The position numbers and the translations under genes were made by a program. Shown here in pieces: positions 42,516 to 53,499 of a stretch of DNA of 64,000 nt. The notes under the pieces are model-generated. The model had not been told where the DNA came from, ran no database searches, and saw only the letters and a list, made by a program, of their open reading frames with translations. Origin of the DNA: Brevundimonas sp. NIBR11 (GTDB lineage: Bacteria > Pseudomonadota > Alphaproteobacteria > Caulobacterales > Caulobacteraceae); assembly GCF_027912535.1 (NCBI RefSeq), contig NZ_CP115465.1, forward strand, positions 107,001 to 171,000, written 5' to 3'. Each line of letters starts with the position of its first letter. Positions within the stretch are counted from its first letter, which is position 1.

Positions 42516-43898
42516 ATGGGAAACGGAAGATTCTTGAAGGGGGTGCATCTGGCGAGGAAAAGCCGTGCTTTCATCGCTTTCGGTCTCGCGGCGATGGCCG
42601 TGTTTGGTGCCGGTGGAGTGGAGGCACAGACCATCAGTGAGTTCCGCCTCCGCGGACCTGGCGGCGCCAACGACGAGTACGTTCGGGTTTCGAATGAAAC
42701 AACTACGCCCATTACGGTAGTGGCTTCATCTGGTACCGGCTGGGCGATTGCTGCGTCTGATGGCGTGGTCCGCTGCACCATACCAAACGGTACTGTTCTC
42801 CCGGCGGGTGGTTCATTCTTGTGCGCTAATTCGGGTGCGTTCTCTCTCGCCGCAAATCCTTCGGGATCGCCAGATGCGACCTTCACCACGGACATCGTGG
42901 ACAACGCCGGGATCGCTCTTTTCAACAACGACACTGGCGGTGGAAGCTTTACGTTAGCCAACCGCATGGACGCGGTCGGATCCACGTCAGAAGCGAACAC
43001 ACTGTATCGGGAAGGCGCCGGCTACTCAGCCCTCACGCCGTTCTCGATAGACTATGCCCTTACACGCGACCGCTGCGGTAAGCAGGGTTCGATCACTAGC
43101 TTCGCTGCGTGTACGTCTCCCGGTAGAGCCATGGACACCGGCAACAACAGCACCGATTTTATCTTTGTCGACACCAACGGCACCTCAGCCGGTGCAGGGC
43201 AACGCTTGGGTGCTCCTGGTCCGTCGAACCTGGCTGCCCCTGTCGCCGCCGGGGCACCGTTTTCCAATGCGCTGATCGACAGCTGCAGCGCTCTGAATGC
43301 GTCTCCCAATCTTGTCACTGATCCAACGTCGACGCCTGCCCAAAACTCGACCTTTGGCACGCTGGACATTCGTCGCACATTCACGAACACGTCGGGCCAA
43401 CCCATCACGCGGCTCCGGTTTCGGGTGATTGATTTGACCACGTTCCCCGCGCCAGCCGGGATCGCTGATCTCCGACCAAGAACATCCAGCGATCTGGTGG
43501 TTACCGTCGATCGTGCCCCATGCGGTGCCGGCACTACCAACATTACGGTGTTCGGAACCACACTCGACCAGCCACCATCCCAGCCCAATGGCGGCGGTTT
43601 CAACACTACCTTGTCAGTGCCCTCGGTGACTGTGGGGACTCCGCTCGCCCCCGGGGCTTCCATTGACGTCCGCTTCCTCCTCGGAGTTCAACAGTCTGGT
43701 GCATCTCGTTTCGCAGTCGTCGCTGAAGGTTTCCCTGCTGGCGGTGGGATTTTCGAGTTCTGCGATGGCGCAGGCTGCGCGGCGCCGACCGTCCCTGCCC
43801 CCGTCCCGACCATGACGGAGTGGGCGATGTTCCTGTTCGGTTTGATCCTGGCGGGCGGGGCAGCGCTTCTTATCCAGCGTCGACGCCTCATCGCCTAA
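42516..43898 (+). CDS. Lamin-tail-domain secreted protein with IPTL-CTERM signal (3)
   Basis: A 460-residue exported protein. The signal peptide ends near GVEA-QT. Residues about 38-175 look like a lamin tail domain (TISEFRLRGPGGANDEYVRVSN, GGSFLCANSGAF, NAGIALFNND, ANRMDAVG). The central part is a beta-rich unknown domain. The C-terminus is an IPTL-CTERM signal (PVPTMTEWAMFLFGLILAGG, helix, IQRRRLIA). Codons use A and T in third positions far more than neighbours, suggesting transfer or relaxed selection. It is the third IPTL-CTERM protein in the window, distant from the other two. The start has AGGGGGAG upstream, partly in a hairpin. Confidence 0.88.
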   Translation: MGNGRFLKGVHLARKSRAFIAFGLAAMAVFGAGGVEAQTISEFRLRGPGGANDEYVRVSNETTTPITVVASSGTGWAIAASDGVVRCTIPNGTVLPAGGSFLCANSGAFSLAANPSGSPDATFTTDIVDNAGIALFNNDTGGGSFTLANRMDAVGSTSEANTLYREGAGYSALTPFSIDYALTRDRCGKQGSITSFAACTSPGRAMDTGNNSTDFIFVDTNGTSAGAGQRLGAPGPSNLAAPVAAGAPFSNALIDSCSALNASPNLVTDPTSTPAQNSTFGTLDIRRTFTNTSGQPITRLRFRVIDLTTFPAPAGIADLRPRTSSDLVVTVDRAPCGAGTTNITVFGTTLDQPPSQPNGGGFNTTLSVPSVTVGTPLAPGASIDVRFLLGVQQSGASRFAVVAEGFPAGGGIFEFCDGAGCAAPTVPAPVPTMTEWAMFLFGLILAGGAALLIQRRRLIA

Positions 43899-43918
43899 CA
43901 ATCTAAACCTGACCTGAG

Positions 43919-43949
43919 CGGCCCTGCTCGTGACGGCGGGGCCGTTTTT
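43919..43949 (+). terminator. Intrinsic terminator of the third IPTL-CTERM gene
   Basis: An 8-bp stem with one wobble pair (CGGCCCTG / CGGGGCCG, loop of 10) is followed by five T (43945-43949), 20 bases after the stop. Confidence 0.88.
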
Positions 43950-44015
43950 ATGTCTGCCTTCCACCCATCTCAGACCCGCGAAGAATCTGCTGTCGAGAAT
44001 GGGCAGGGGGTCGTT

Positions 44016-45446
44016 TCAGACCGCCGTGCCGCCGACCGTCAGGCCGCCGATCTTGAGCGAGGGCTGGCCGATGCCGACCGGGACGCCTTGCCCCGCCTTG
44101 CCGCAGACGCCCACGCCGGGGTCGAAGGCGAAGTCGTCGCCGATCATGGAGACATTGGTCAGGGCCGTGGCGCCGTCGCCGATCAGGGTCGCGCCACGCA
44201 CCGGGGCGGTGATCTTGCCGTCCTCGATCAGATAGGCCTCGGTGCACTGGAAGACGAATTTGCCGTTGGTGATGTCCACCTGTCCGCCGCCGAAATTCGC
44301 CGCATAGAGGCCGCGCTTCGTCGAGGCGATCATGTCGGCCTTCGAATCCTTGCCGCCCTCCATGAAGGTGTTGGTCATGCGGGGCATGGGCTGGTGGGCG
44401 AAGGACTGGCGACGGCCGTTGCCGGTGGCGCGCTGGCCCAGCTGACGCGCCGAGAGACGGTCGTTCATCAGGCCCACCATGATGCCGTCCTCGATCAGGA
44501 CGGTGCGGGAGGTCGGTGTGCCCTCGTCATCCACGCTGAGCGAGCCTCTGCGGCCGGCGATGGAGCCGTCGTCGACGATGGTGACACCGGGGGCGGCGAC
44601 GCGCTGGCCCATCATCCCGGTGAAGACGGATGAGCCCTTACGGTGGAAGTCGCCTTCGAAGCCGTGGCCGATGGCTTCGTGCAGCAGGACGCCGGGCCAG
44701 CCGGCGGCGAGGACCACGTCCATCTCTCCGGCGGGGCAGTCGACGGCTTCGAGGTTGACCAGGGCGCCGCGCAGGGCCTCGTCCACCTGGGCCTGCCAGC
44801 GTTCGGGCTGGATCCAGGTCTCGAACCCGGCCCGGCCGCCGGCGCCCGAGGACATGGTCTCGCGACGGCCGTCCTTCTCCACCGTGATGGAGACATTGAA
44901 GCGGACGAGTGGGCGGACGTCCTGAACCTTGAGCGCGTCGGCGCGCAGGATTTCGATGGCGCGGCGCTCGCCGACGATGGAGGCCGAGACCTGGACCACG
45001 CGGGGATCGCGGGCGCGGGCCCAGGCGTCGATCTCCTGCAGCAGCGCGATCTTGTCGGAGAAGGCGGGCGAGGCGAGGGGATCGACCGCGTCGTAGAGCT
45101 TCTGGTTGGTGGCGCGGGGGCCTTCGGCGGTGACGCCCGCATGGCCGGACTTGGCGAGGGCGGCCGAGTCGGCGGCGCGGCGGAGGGCGGCGGCCGAAAT
45201 CTCGTTGGCGTGGGCGTAGCCGGCGGTCTCTCCGGCGACGACGCGCAGGCCGAAGCCCTCGGTGGCGTCATAGGCGGCGGATTTCAGGCGGCCGTCGTCG
45301 AAGACGAGCGATTCGGATTCGGAGCGTTCGAGGAAGAGCTCGCCGTCGTCCGCCCCGCGCAGGGCTCTCTGGAGGATGGAGAGGGCTTCGTCGGGATCGA
45401 CGCCGGACGTTTCGAGGAGCGGCGGCGGGGGCGTGTGCAGGGTCAT
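44016..45446 (-). CDS. tldD: Metalloprotease TldD
   Basis: A 476-residue TldD/PmbA family protease. The metal-binding HEAIGH motif is at residues 256-261 (GVLLHEAIGHGFEGDFHRKGSSVF), and the conserved end has CTEAYLIEDGKITAPVRGATLIGDG and GVGVCGKAGQGVPVGIGQPSL. With TldE (PmbA) it degrades unfolded peptides and can mature ribosomal peptides such as microcins. The partner gene is not in view. It is convergent with the IPTL-CTERM gene. A 110-bp palindromic repeat separates it from the DUF2807 gene. Confidence 0.96.
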   Translation of the reverse strand: MTLHTPPPPLLETSGVDPDEALSILQRALRGADDGELFLERSESESLVFDDGRLKSAAYDATEGFGLRVVAGETAGYAHANEISAAALRRAADSAALAKSGHAGVTAEGPRATNQKLYDAVDPLASPAFSDKIALLQEIDAWARARDPRVVQVSASIVGERRAIEILRADALKVQDVRPLVRFNVSITVEKDGRRETMSSGAGGRAGFETWIQPERWQAQVDEALRGALVNLEAVDCPAGEMDVVLAAGWPGVLLHEAIGHGFEGDFHRKGSSVFTGMMGQRVAAPGVTIVDDGSIAGRRGSLSVDDEGTPTSRTVLIEDGIMVGLMNDRLSARQLGQRATGNGRRQSFAHQPMPRMTNTFMEGGKDSKADMIASTKRGLYAANFGGGQVDITNGKFVFQCTEAYLIEDGKITAPVRGATLIGDGATALTNVSMIGDDFAFDPGVGVCGKAGQGVPVGIGQPSLKIGGLTVGGTAV

Positions 45447-45482
45447 GGGACACAGGTAGGCGCTTGGGCCTCGCGCGCCAAT

Positions 45483-45591
45483 CCTCCCCCGAGGGGGAGG
45501 GGGACCACGAAGTGGTGGAGGGGGCCGGCCGCAGACACCGTGTCTGAGGCGAGCCCCCTCCGTCGCTACGCTTCGCTTCGCGCCACCTCCC
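45483..45591. repeat. Complex palindromic intergenic repeat
   Basis: An element of about 110 bp begins CCTCCCCCGAGGGGGAGG, includes CCACGAAGTGG, and is centred on CAGACAC-C-GTGTCTG (about 45532-45546) flanked by GAGGGGGC and GCCCCCTC. It ends in CACCTCCCCC. Mosaic palindromes of this design are dispersed between genes in Caulobacterales and relatives. It lies between tldD and the DUF2807 gene and could form a large cruciform or RNA fold. Confidence 0.75.
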
Positions 45592-45621
45592 CCGGTGGGC
45601 GAGGATCTGTTGATAGCGGCA

Positions 45622-46428
45622 TTACTCGCTCGAAGGACGTTCCGCAGCGGGGTAGTCCACGTCGCCCGAGCCCGAGATGTCGGAGTTCACCGTCGCGGGG
45701 CGGGTGGTCAGATCCACGTCGCCGGAGCCCGAGATCGAGATATCGGCCTTGCCGGTCGGGGCGACGGTGGCGTCTCCCGACCCTGCGATGGCGACATTGG
45801 CGTCGGTGGTGACGAGCGAACCGAGATCGGCGTCGCCTGATCCCGAGATGTCGACTTCCAGGGCGCGGGTGCGGCCGGTGGCCGAGACCTCGCCCGAACC
45901 CGAGATGTCGATCGACAGGGTGTCCTGGTCGTAGTTCCGCAGGTGGACGTTGGCCGAACCCTCGACGTTGAAGCTGTTCACGTTCGGGGCGGTGACGACG
46001 ATCTTCACCTCTTCCGAATGGACCCAGATGCCGCGGCCGCCGTTGCGCCGTCCGAAGACGACGGTCTCGTGGTTCGGGCCGTCGCGGTCCTCCCAGGTCA
46101 GGCGGCCGTCCACGAGGCGGACGCGCTCGACCAAGTTGGCCGGGCCGGTGACGGTGACGCTCGCGGTGTCGCCCTGGACGTAGTCGACGTCGGCCGAGAG
46201 ATCGACGGTCAGGGTCTGGCCCCCGCTCCATTCGATCGTGCGGGTGGTGTCGGGGCCGCGCGTGCCGTCGTCGCGTTCGAAGCGGACGGTGTCGCCGTCA
46301 CGGTCGTGGAAGGTCCACTCCCAGCCGTGGCGGGCCATGTCGCGGCCTCCGAGGGCGAAGGCGCCGGCGAGGGAGGCCGTGGCCAGGACAAGCCCGGCGA
46401 CGGTGATGATGAGCAGGGTCCGGATCAT
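45622..46428 (-). CDS. DUF2807 (head GIN domain) exported protein
   Basis: A 268-residue protein with an N-terminal signal or anchor (LLIITVAGLVLATASLAGAFALGG). The body is a beta-helix of short repeats containing DISGSGEV, DISGSGDAD, AIAGSGDAT, SISGSGDVD and SDISGSGDVD, the hallmark of DUF2807. It is probably periplasmic or surface-located, function unknown. It is the third gene of the PadR-DUF1700-DUF2807 operon and overlaps the DUF1700 gene by four bases. Confidence 0.92.
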   Translation of the reverse strand: MIRTLLIITVAGLVLATASLAGAFALGGRDMARHGWEWTFHDRDGDTVRFERDDGTRGPDTTRTIEWSGGQTLTVDLSADVDYVQGDTASVTVTGPANLVERVRLVDGRLTWEDRDGPNHETVVFGRRNGGRGIWVHSEEVKIVVTAPNVNSFNVEGSANVHLRNYDQDTLSIDISGSGEVSATGRTRALEVDISGSGDADLGSLVTTDANVAIAGSGDATVAPTGKADISISGSGDVDLTTRPATVNSDISGSGDVDYPAAERPSSE

Positions 46429-47018
46429 GCGCGATCTCCCAGGGCGACGGCGTTGTGTTCAGGCTCGAGCGCGGGCTTGAGCAGGCGATAGTGAAGGCGG
46501 GCGAACCAGACGATGGCGTTGACCAGGCCGATGGTGGCGATGGCCAGGACCGCACCGGCCGAGGCGGCGCCGGCCATCAGGCCGAGACCGGTCAGGATCG
46601 CGGCGCCGGCGCCGCCCGGGACGTCCAGGAAGGGGCCGCCGACCATGATGCCGCCGCCAGTGATGAAGACGGCGATGACGGCGATGCCGATGCCGAACAT
46701 GGCCCCGATCACCCCCATCAGGATGGGCAGGAGGATCAGGATGTCGATCGCGCCCAGACCCAGGACCGCGAAGACGGCGGCGGCGGCGGCGGACGGGTTC
46801 TTCTCCTGGCGCCAACGCTGCGCACTTGTTTCGGCGCGGAGTTCACGGGCCAGACGGGTCGGATCGCCGAGAGCGGCGGCCACTTCGGCCTCCGAACGAC
46901 CGGCGGCGGCGCCGTCTTCGAAATGGGTCTCGTAGTCGGAGACGATCTCGGCGGCGACCGACATCGGCAGGCCGACGAGGCCCTGTCTCAGGCGACTGAG
47001 GAATTCTGTGCGGGTCAT
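46425..47018 (-). CDS. DUF1700 family membrane protein
   Basis: A 197-residue protein. The N-terminal DUF1700 part (TRTEFLSRLRQGLVGLPMSVAAEIVSDYETHFEDGAAAGRSEAEVAAALGDPTRLAREL) is soluble. Several hydrophobic segments follow (residues about 78-175: AVFAVLGLGAIDILILLPIL, VIGAMFGIGIAVIAVFITGG, AILTGLGLMAGAASAGAVLAIATIGLVNAIVWF). This family commonly pairs with PadR regulators and adhesin-like DUF2807/DUF4097 proteins. It overlaps both neighbours by four bases, so the three are translationally coupled. The function is unknown, possibly envelope stress. Confidence 0.92.
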   Translation of the reverse strand: MTRTEFLSRLRQGLVGLPMSVAAEIVSDYETHFEDGAAAGRSEAEVAAALGDPTRLARELRAETSAQRWRQEKNPSAAAAAVFAVLGLGAIDILILLPILMGVIGAMFGIGIAVIAVFITGGGIMVGGPFLDVPGGAGAAILTGLGLMAGAASAGAVLAIATIGLVNAIVWFARLHYRLLKPALEPEHNAVALGDRA

Positions 47019-47386
47019 GCGGGCTCTCCAGGCTCGGCGACGGCGGAAACGGCAGGCAGGGGGGGCGCATCGGAGACGATGGCGTCCACGGCCCGGGTGA
47101 AATGGGTCCACTCCGCCGACTGGGCGGCCAGGGCGTCGCGACCGGCCGGGCTGAGCCGGTAGTATTTGCGCGACGGGCCCGACGATGATTCGACCAGATA
47201 GGTCTCGACCAGGCCGTCGGTCTGCATCCGGCGCATGAGCGGGTAGATGGTGCCCTCGCCCATGTCGATCGCGTCCGACAGCCGGCTGGCGATCTCGTAG
47301 GCATAGCTGTCGGCGCGGGCCAACAGAGCCAGGACGCAAAGCCCCAGCACCCCCTTCTTCAACTGAATCTCTATGGTTTCCGGCAT
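47015..47386 (-). CDS. PadR family transcriptional regulator
   Basis: A 123-residue regulator with a winged helix-turn-helix: IEIQLKKGVLGLCVLALLARADSYAYEIASRLSDAIDMGEGTIYPLMRRMQTDGLVETYL, then SSSGPSRKYYRLSPAGRDAL (wing). The start ATG at 47386 has a perfect AAGGAGGTG. PadR proteins usually repress their own operon. A palindrome in its promoter region (47429-47441) is a likely operator. It heads the operon. Confidence 0.95.
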   Translation of the reverse strand: MPETIEIQLKKGVLGLCVLALLARADSYAYEIASRLSDAIDMGEGTIYPLMRRMQTDGLVETYLVESSSGPSRKYYRLSPAGRDALAAQSAEWTHFTRAVDAIVSDAPPLPAVSAVAEPGEPA

Positions 47387-47419
47387 TCCGAACACCTCCT
47401 TTGATAATCGGAGGCTATG

Positions 47420-47453
47420 GCAAGGTATCTTGCGGCGCAAGGTAGCTGGTCAA
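47420..47453 (-). promoter_or_regulatory. PadR operon promoter with embedded operator
   Basis: On the minus strand TTGACC (47453-47448) and AGATAC (47430-47425) are 17 bases apart. Between and around them lie the palindrome CTTGCG-G-CGCAAG (47429-47441) and two direct copies of GCAAGGTA (47420-47427 and 47437-47444, plus-strand reading). This is a good candidate autoregulatory operator. Confidence 0.6.
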
Positions 47454-47651
47454 ACATGACAGCGATTTAAGGAACGGGGTTCGCCGCAGCTTCGCCACGA
47501 AATCGCACATGCGGCGCCTGATCGCTTGGCAACCGCGAGAGGGGGAGATATGGACCGGCGCTGAAACGCCGTGTCTCCAGAGAGTCCGGCCAAGACTTTG
47601 CGAGTGGATCGCAACGACTTGATGCAGATGACTTTGATGAGGATTTCTCGC

Positions 47652-50358
<2,707 letters not shown>

Positions 50359-50385
50359 GCCGCCAACGTCCTTGCACAAGGATCA

Positions 50386-50415
50386 GGGCCGCCTCCCGAC
50401 CCCGGGAGGCGGCCC
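50386..50415 (+). terminator. Strong hairpin between ctaD and ctaB
   Basis: A perfect 13-bp GC-rich stem (GGGCCGCCTCCCG, loop ACCC, CGGGAGGCGGCCC) lies 27 bases after ctaD and only 10 bases before the ctaB start. No T-run follows. It probably attenuates or stabilises the upstream mRNA. Confidence 0.7.
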
Positions 50416-50425
50416 CTCTCATTTG

Positions 50426-51388
50426 ATGACCCAAGCTGAAGCTCAGACCCCGTCCACCACCCAGCCGGAAGACTTCTTCCAGCTTCTGAAGCCGCGCGTC
50501 ATGTCGCTGGTGGTGTTCACGGCCGCGACGGGCCTCGTCGTCGCGCCGGGCGCGATCAACCCGATCGTGGCCGCCATCGCCATCCTGTGCATCGCCATCG
50601 GCGCGGGCGCAGCGGGCGCGCTCAACATGGCCATCGAGGGCGAGACCGACGCCTTGATGCGGCGCACGCGGGGTCGTCCCGTCGCCGCCGGTCGGCTGAA
50701 GCGCAACGACGCCATCGCCTTCGGCATCGTGCTGTCGGTCTTCTCGGTCATGCTTCTCGGCATGAACACCAACTGGTTCGCGGCCGGGCTGCTGGCCATG
50801 ACCATCGTCTACTACGCCGTCTTCTACACGATGATGCTGAAGCGCCGGACGCCCCAGAACATCGTCATCGGCGGCGCGGCCGGGGCGTTTCCGCCCGTGA
50901 TCGGCTGGGCCGCCGCGACCGGATCGGCCCCGTGGCAGGCTTGGCTGCTGTTCGCCATCATCTTCCTGTGGACCCCGCCGCACTCCTGGGCGCTGGCCCT
51001 CTATTCGGCCGGCGACTACGCCAAGGCGGGCATTCCGATGATGCCGGTGGCGCGGGGCGCCAAATCGACCCGTCTTCAGATCCTGATCTACAGCCTGATC
51101 TTCGTGCCGGTTGCGATCGCGCCGGGCTTCGTGGGGCTTGGCGGGACCATCTATCAGGTGGTGTCAGTCGTCGGCGGCCTGGGCTTCCTGGGCCTGGCCG
51201 CACGCCTGTGGCGCTCACGCGCCGGGGATGCGCCGGACAAGGCCGAGGCCGTGGGACGCGAAGCCGCATTGTACGACGTGCGCGCCGAGGCCAAACCGGC
51301 CCGCAATCTTTTCGCCTTCTCGATCCTGTATCTGATGGCCCTGTTCGCGGCCCTTCTGGTCGAGAGCTTCGTCGTTTCCGGAGCCTGA
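50426..51388 (+). CDS. ctaB: Protoheme IX farnesyltransferase (heme O synthase)
   Basis: A 320-residue UbiA-family prenyltransferase with about nine helices. [21 protein letters not shown] starts the core. The substrate motif is [19 protein letters not shown]: the NxxxDxxxD pattern has Glu71 in place of the first Asp. The second Asp-rich loop is [26 protein letters not shown]. It attaches farnesyl to haem B to make haem O for the oxidase. No Shine-Dalgarno sequence precedes ATG 50426, which follows the hairpin by 10 bases. Confidence 0.96.
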   Translation: MTQAEAQTPSTTQPEDFFQLLKPRVMSLVVFTAATGLVVAPGAINPIVAAIAILCIAIGAGAAGALNMAIEGETDALMRRTRGRPVAAGRLKRNDAIAFGIVLSVFSVMLLGMNTNWFAAGLLAMTIVYYAVFYTMMLKRRTPQNIVIGGAAGAFPPVIGWAAATGSAPWQAWLLFAIIFLWTPPHSWALALYSAGDYAKAGIPMMPVARGAKSTRLQILIYSLIFVPVAIAPGFVGLGGTIYQVVSVVGGLGFLGLAARLWRSRAGDAPDKAEAVGREAALYDVRAEAKPARNLFAFSILYLMALFAALLVESFVVSGA

Positions 51389-51392
51389 GTTC

Positions 51393-51617
51393 ATGCCCGC
51401 CCCCCAATACCTAACGCCCGAACAGCTGGCCGCCCGTAACAAGCGCAGCCTGTGGATCGCCCTCGGTCTGGTCGCCTTCATCGTGCTGATCTTCACCACC
51501 ACCTTCATGCGGATGCAGGCCAATCTGGCGGCGCGAAAGGAGATGGATCGCTCGATGGCCGCCTCCGCGCCCCAGATGCCGACACAGACGCCGCAAATGG
51601 CCGAGGCCTCCAACTGA
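51393..51617 (+). CDS. Small membrane protein in oxidase cluster (CoxF-like)
   Basis: A 74-residue bitopic protein (LTPEQLAARNKRSLWIALGLVAFIVLIFTTTFMRMQANL) with a soluble Met/Ala/Pro-rich tail. A protein like this sits between ctaB and ctaG in many alphaproteobacteria (called CoxF). It starts 4 bases after ctaB and its stop overlaps ctaG by one base. The role in oxidase assembly is inferred from position. Confidence 0.85.
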   Translation: MPAPQYLTPEQLAARNKRSLWIALGLVAFIVLIFTTTFMRMQANLAARKEMDRSMAASAPQMPTQTPQMAEASN

Positions 51618-52171
51618 TGGCCGCGCCCCGGTCCGCCAAACTCGTCGCCATGATCTGCGCCGGCGTCGTGGTGACCATGACCGGCGCGGCCTTCGCGGCG
51701 GTGCCGCTGTATCGAATGTTCTGCCAGGTCACCGGCTTCAACGGCACGACGATGAAGGCCGACAAGGCCTCGGACGTCGTGCTGGATCGAACCGTCAATA
51801 TCCGTTTCGACACCAATGTCCGGGGTCTGCCCATGGTGTTCAAGGCGGAACAGACGACCCAGCGCGTCCGCATCGGCGAGACGGGCATCGCCTATTTCGA
51901 CGTCACCAACACCTCTGACAAGCCCATCCTGGCGCGCGCCAGCTACAACGTCGTGCCCGAGCAGACGGGGGCCTATTTCCAGAAGCTGCAGTGCTTCTGC
52001 TTCGACGATCAGACGATCGGCGCGGGCGAGACCAAGCAGTTCCCGATGCAGTATTTCGTCGCGCCCGAGATGGTCGACGACCCCGAGGTCGACGGCGTGA
52101 CCGAGATCACGCTGAGCTACACATTCTATCCCGTGTCGGAAGACAACGCTTCCAGCACTGGCGCGGGCTGA
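51617..52171 (+). CDS. ctaG: Cytochrome c oxidase assembly protein CtaG (Cox11)
   Basis: A 184-residue copper chaperone of the Cox11 family. One N-terminal helix (VAMICAGVVVTMTGAAFAAVPLYRMFCQVTGFNGTT) anchors it. The periplasmic Ig-like domain has the copper-binding pair in KLQCFCFDDQTI, with EMVDDPEVDGVTEITLSYTFYPV at the end. It delivers copper to the CuB centre of subunit I. Start and preceding stop overlap (TGATG). Confidence 0.97.
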   Translation: MAAPRSAKLVAMICAGVVVTMTGAAFAAVPLYRMFCQVTGFNGTTMKADKASDVVLDRTVNIRFDTNVRGLPMVFKAEQTTQRVRIGETGIAYFDVTNTSDKPILARASYNVVPEQTGAYFQKLQCFCFDDQTIGAGETKQFPMQYFVAPEMVDDPEVDGVTEITLSYTFYPVSEDNASSTGAG

Positions 52172-52231
52172 ACACCGACGCTATAGCCCGTTCAAACTTC
52201 TCTTCTCTCGCCGATTCAGAGACACAGACGC

Positions 52232-53104
52232 ATGGCCCACGCCGCTCCGCATCACGACTACCACCTGGTCGATCCCAGCCCCTACCCGCTGGTGGCGTCC
52301 ATTGCGACGACCGTCATGATGGTCGGCGCCGTGACCTGGATGAAGGGCCTGTTCGGCCTGCCGGAAGGCACGTCGTGGCTGTTCTTCGCCGGTCTCGCGG
52401 GCGTGCTGTACTCGGCCTTCGGCTGGTGGTCGGACGTGATCAAGGAAAGCCGCGCCGGCGACCACACCCCGGTCGTGTCGATCGGCCTTCGCTACGGCAT
52501 GGTGCTGTTCATCGCCTCTGAAGTGATGTTCTTCGCCGCCTTCTTCTGGATGTTCTTCGAGATGGCGGTCTTCAACGAGGCCCGCGCCCACATCCCGGAA
52601 ATCTCCAACTGGGCCGACACGGCCGCCGCCTGGTCGACCTGGCCGCCGAAGGGGGTCGAGGTTCTGGACCCGTGGCAACTGCCGCTGCTGAACACCGTCA
52701 TCCTGCTGCTCTCGGGCACGACCGTGACCTGGGCTCACCACGCCCTCCAGGTGGGCGATCGCAACGGCGCCAAGCTGGGCCTGATCATCACCGTGGCCCT
52801 GGGCATCCTGTTCACCTCGGTGCAGGCCTACGAATACCACCACATCATCCACGAGAACCTGTTCTTCAACGAGGAAGCCGCCAACTCGGGCCTGTACGGT
52901 TCGATCTTCTTCATGGCCACGGGCTTCCACGGTTTCCACGTCCTCCTGGGCACCATCTTCCTGGCCGTCTGCCTGATGCGCCTGCTGGCAGGCCAGTTCA
53001 CGCCGGAGAAGCATTTCGGCTTTGAAGCCGCCGCCTGGTACTGGCATTTCGTGGACGTGGTCTGGCTGTTCCTGTTCGCCTTCGTCTATGTGACGTTCGG
53101 CTAA
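52232..53104 (+). CDS. ctaE: Cytochrome c oxidase subunit III
   Basis: A 290-residue subunit III with seven helices: HDYHLVDPSPYPLVASIATTVMMVG at the start, GMVLFIASEVMFFAAFFWMFFEMAVF, HEN LFF and FHVLLGTIFLAVCLMRLLAG, then WYWHFVDVVWLFLFAFVYV at the end. It stabilises the oxidase core and proton uptake. It is 60 bases downstream of ctaG in the same cluster, followed 8 bases later by the DUF983 gene. Confidence 0.97.
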   Translation: MAHAAPHHDYHLVDPSPYPLVASIATTVMMVGAVTWMKGLFGLPEGTSWLFFAGLAGVLYSAFGWWSDVIKESRAGDHTPVVSIGLRYGMVLFIASEVMFFAAFFWMFFEMAVFNEARAHIPEISNWADTAAAWSTWPPKGVEVLDPWQLPLLNTVILLLSGTTVTWAHHALQVGDRNGAKLGLIITVALGILFTSVQAYEYHHIIHENLFFNEEAANSGLYGSIFFMATGFHGFHVLLGTIFLAVCLMRLLAGQFTPEKHFGFEAAAWYWHFVDVVWLFLFAFVYVTFG

Positions 53105-53112
53105 GGACGGCG

Positions 53113-53499
53113 TTGGACCCTCGTCCATCCCAGACTGAAAACAGTACGCCGGCGCGGATCGATCAGGTCCGCGCCGGTTTCGTTTGCCGATGTCCGAACT
53201 GCGGCAAGGGGCGATTGTTCGAAGGCTTCCTGAGGGTGGTCGACCGCTGCGCCGTCTGCGGCTTCGACTTCACCCGGCTGAACACCGGCGACGGGGCCGC
53301 GATCTTCATCATGCAGATCGCCGGCGGGCTGGTCGTGTTCACCGCCTTGTTCGTCCAGGTCGCCTACAACCCTCCGATCTCGGCGATGCTGGCCGTCGCC
53401 ATTCCTCTGGCGGGCGCGCTGTCGCTGGGGCTGATGCGGCCGGGCAAGGGGGTGATGATCGCCCTGCAGATGCGCAACGGGACCGCCCGCGATGAGTGA
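53113..53499 (+). CDS. DUF983 family membrane protein
   Basis: A 128-residue protein with a zinc-ribbon-like N-terminus (CRCPNCGKGRLFEGFLRVVDRCAVCGFDF, two CxxC pairs) and two helices (AGGLVVFTALFVQVAY, AMLAVAIPLAGALSLGLM). DUF983 genes often sit beside SURF1 in oxidase clusters. The start is an uncommon TTG at 53113 with AAGGA 5 bases upstream; no better start is seen. It overlaps the SURF1 gene by 8 bases. Confidence 0.88.
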   Translation: MDPRPSQTENSTPARIDQVRAGFVCRCPNCGKGRLFEGFLRVVDRCAVCGFDFTRLNTGDGAAIFIMQIAGGLVVFTALFVQVAYNPPISAMLAVAIPLAGALSLGLMRPGKGVMIALQMRNGTARDE

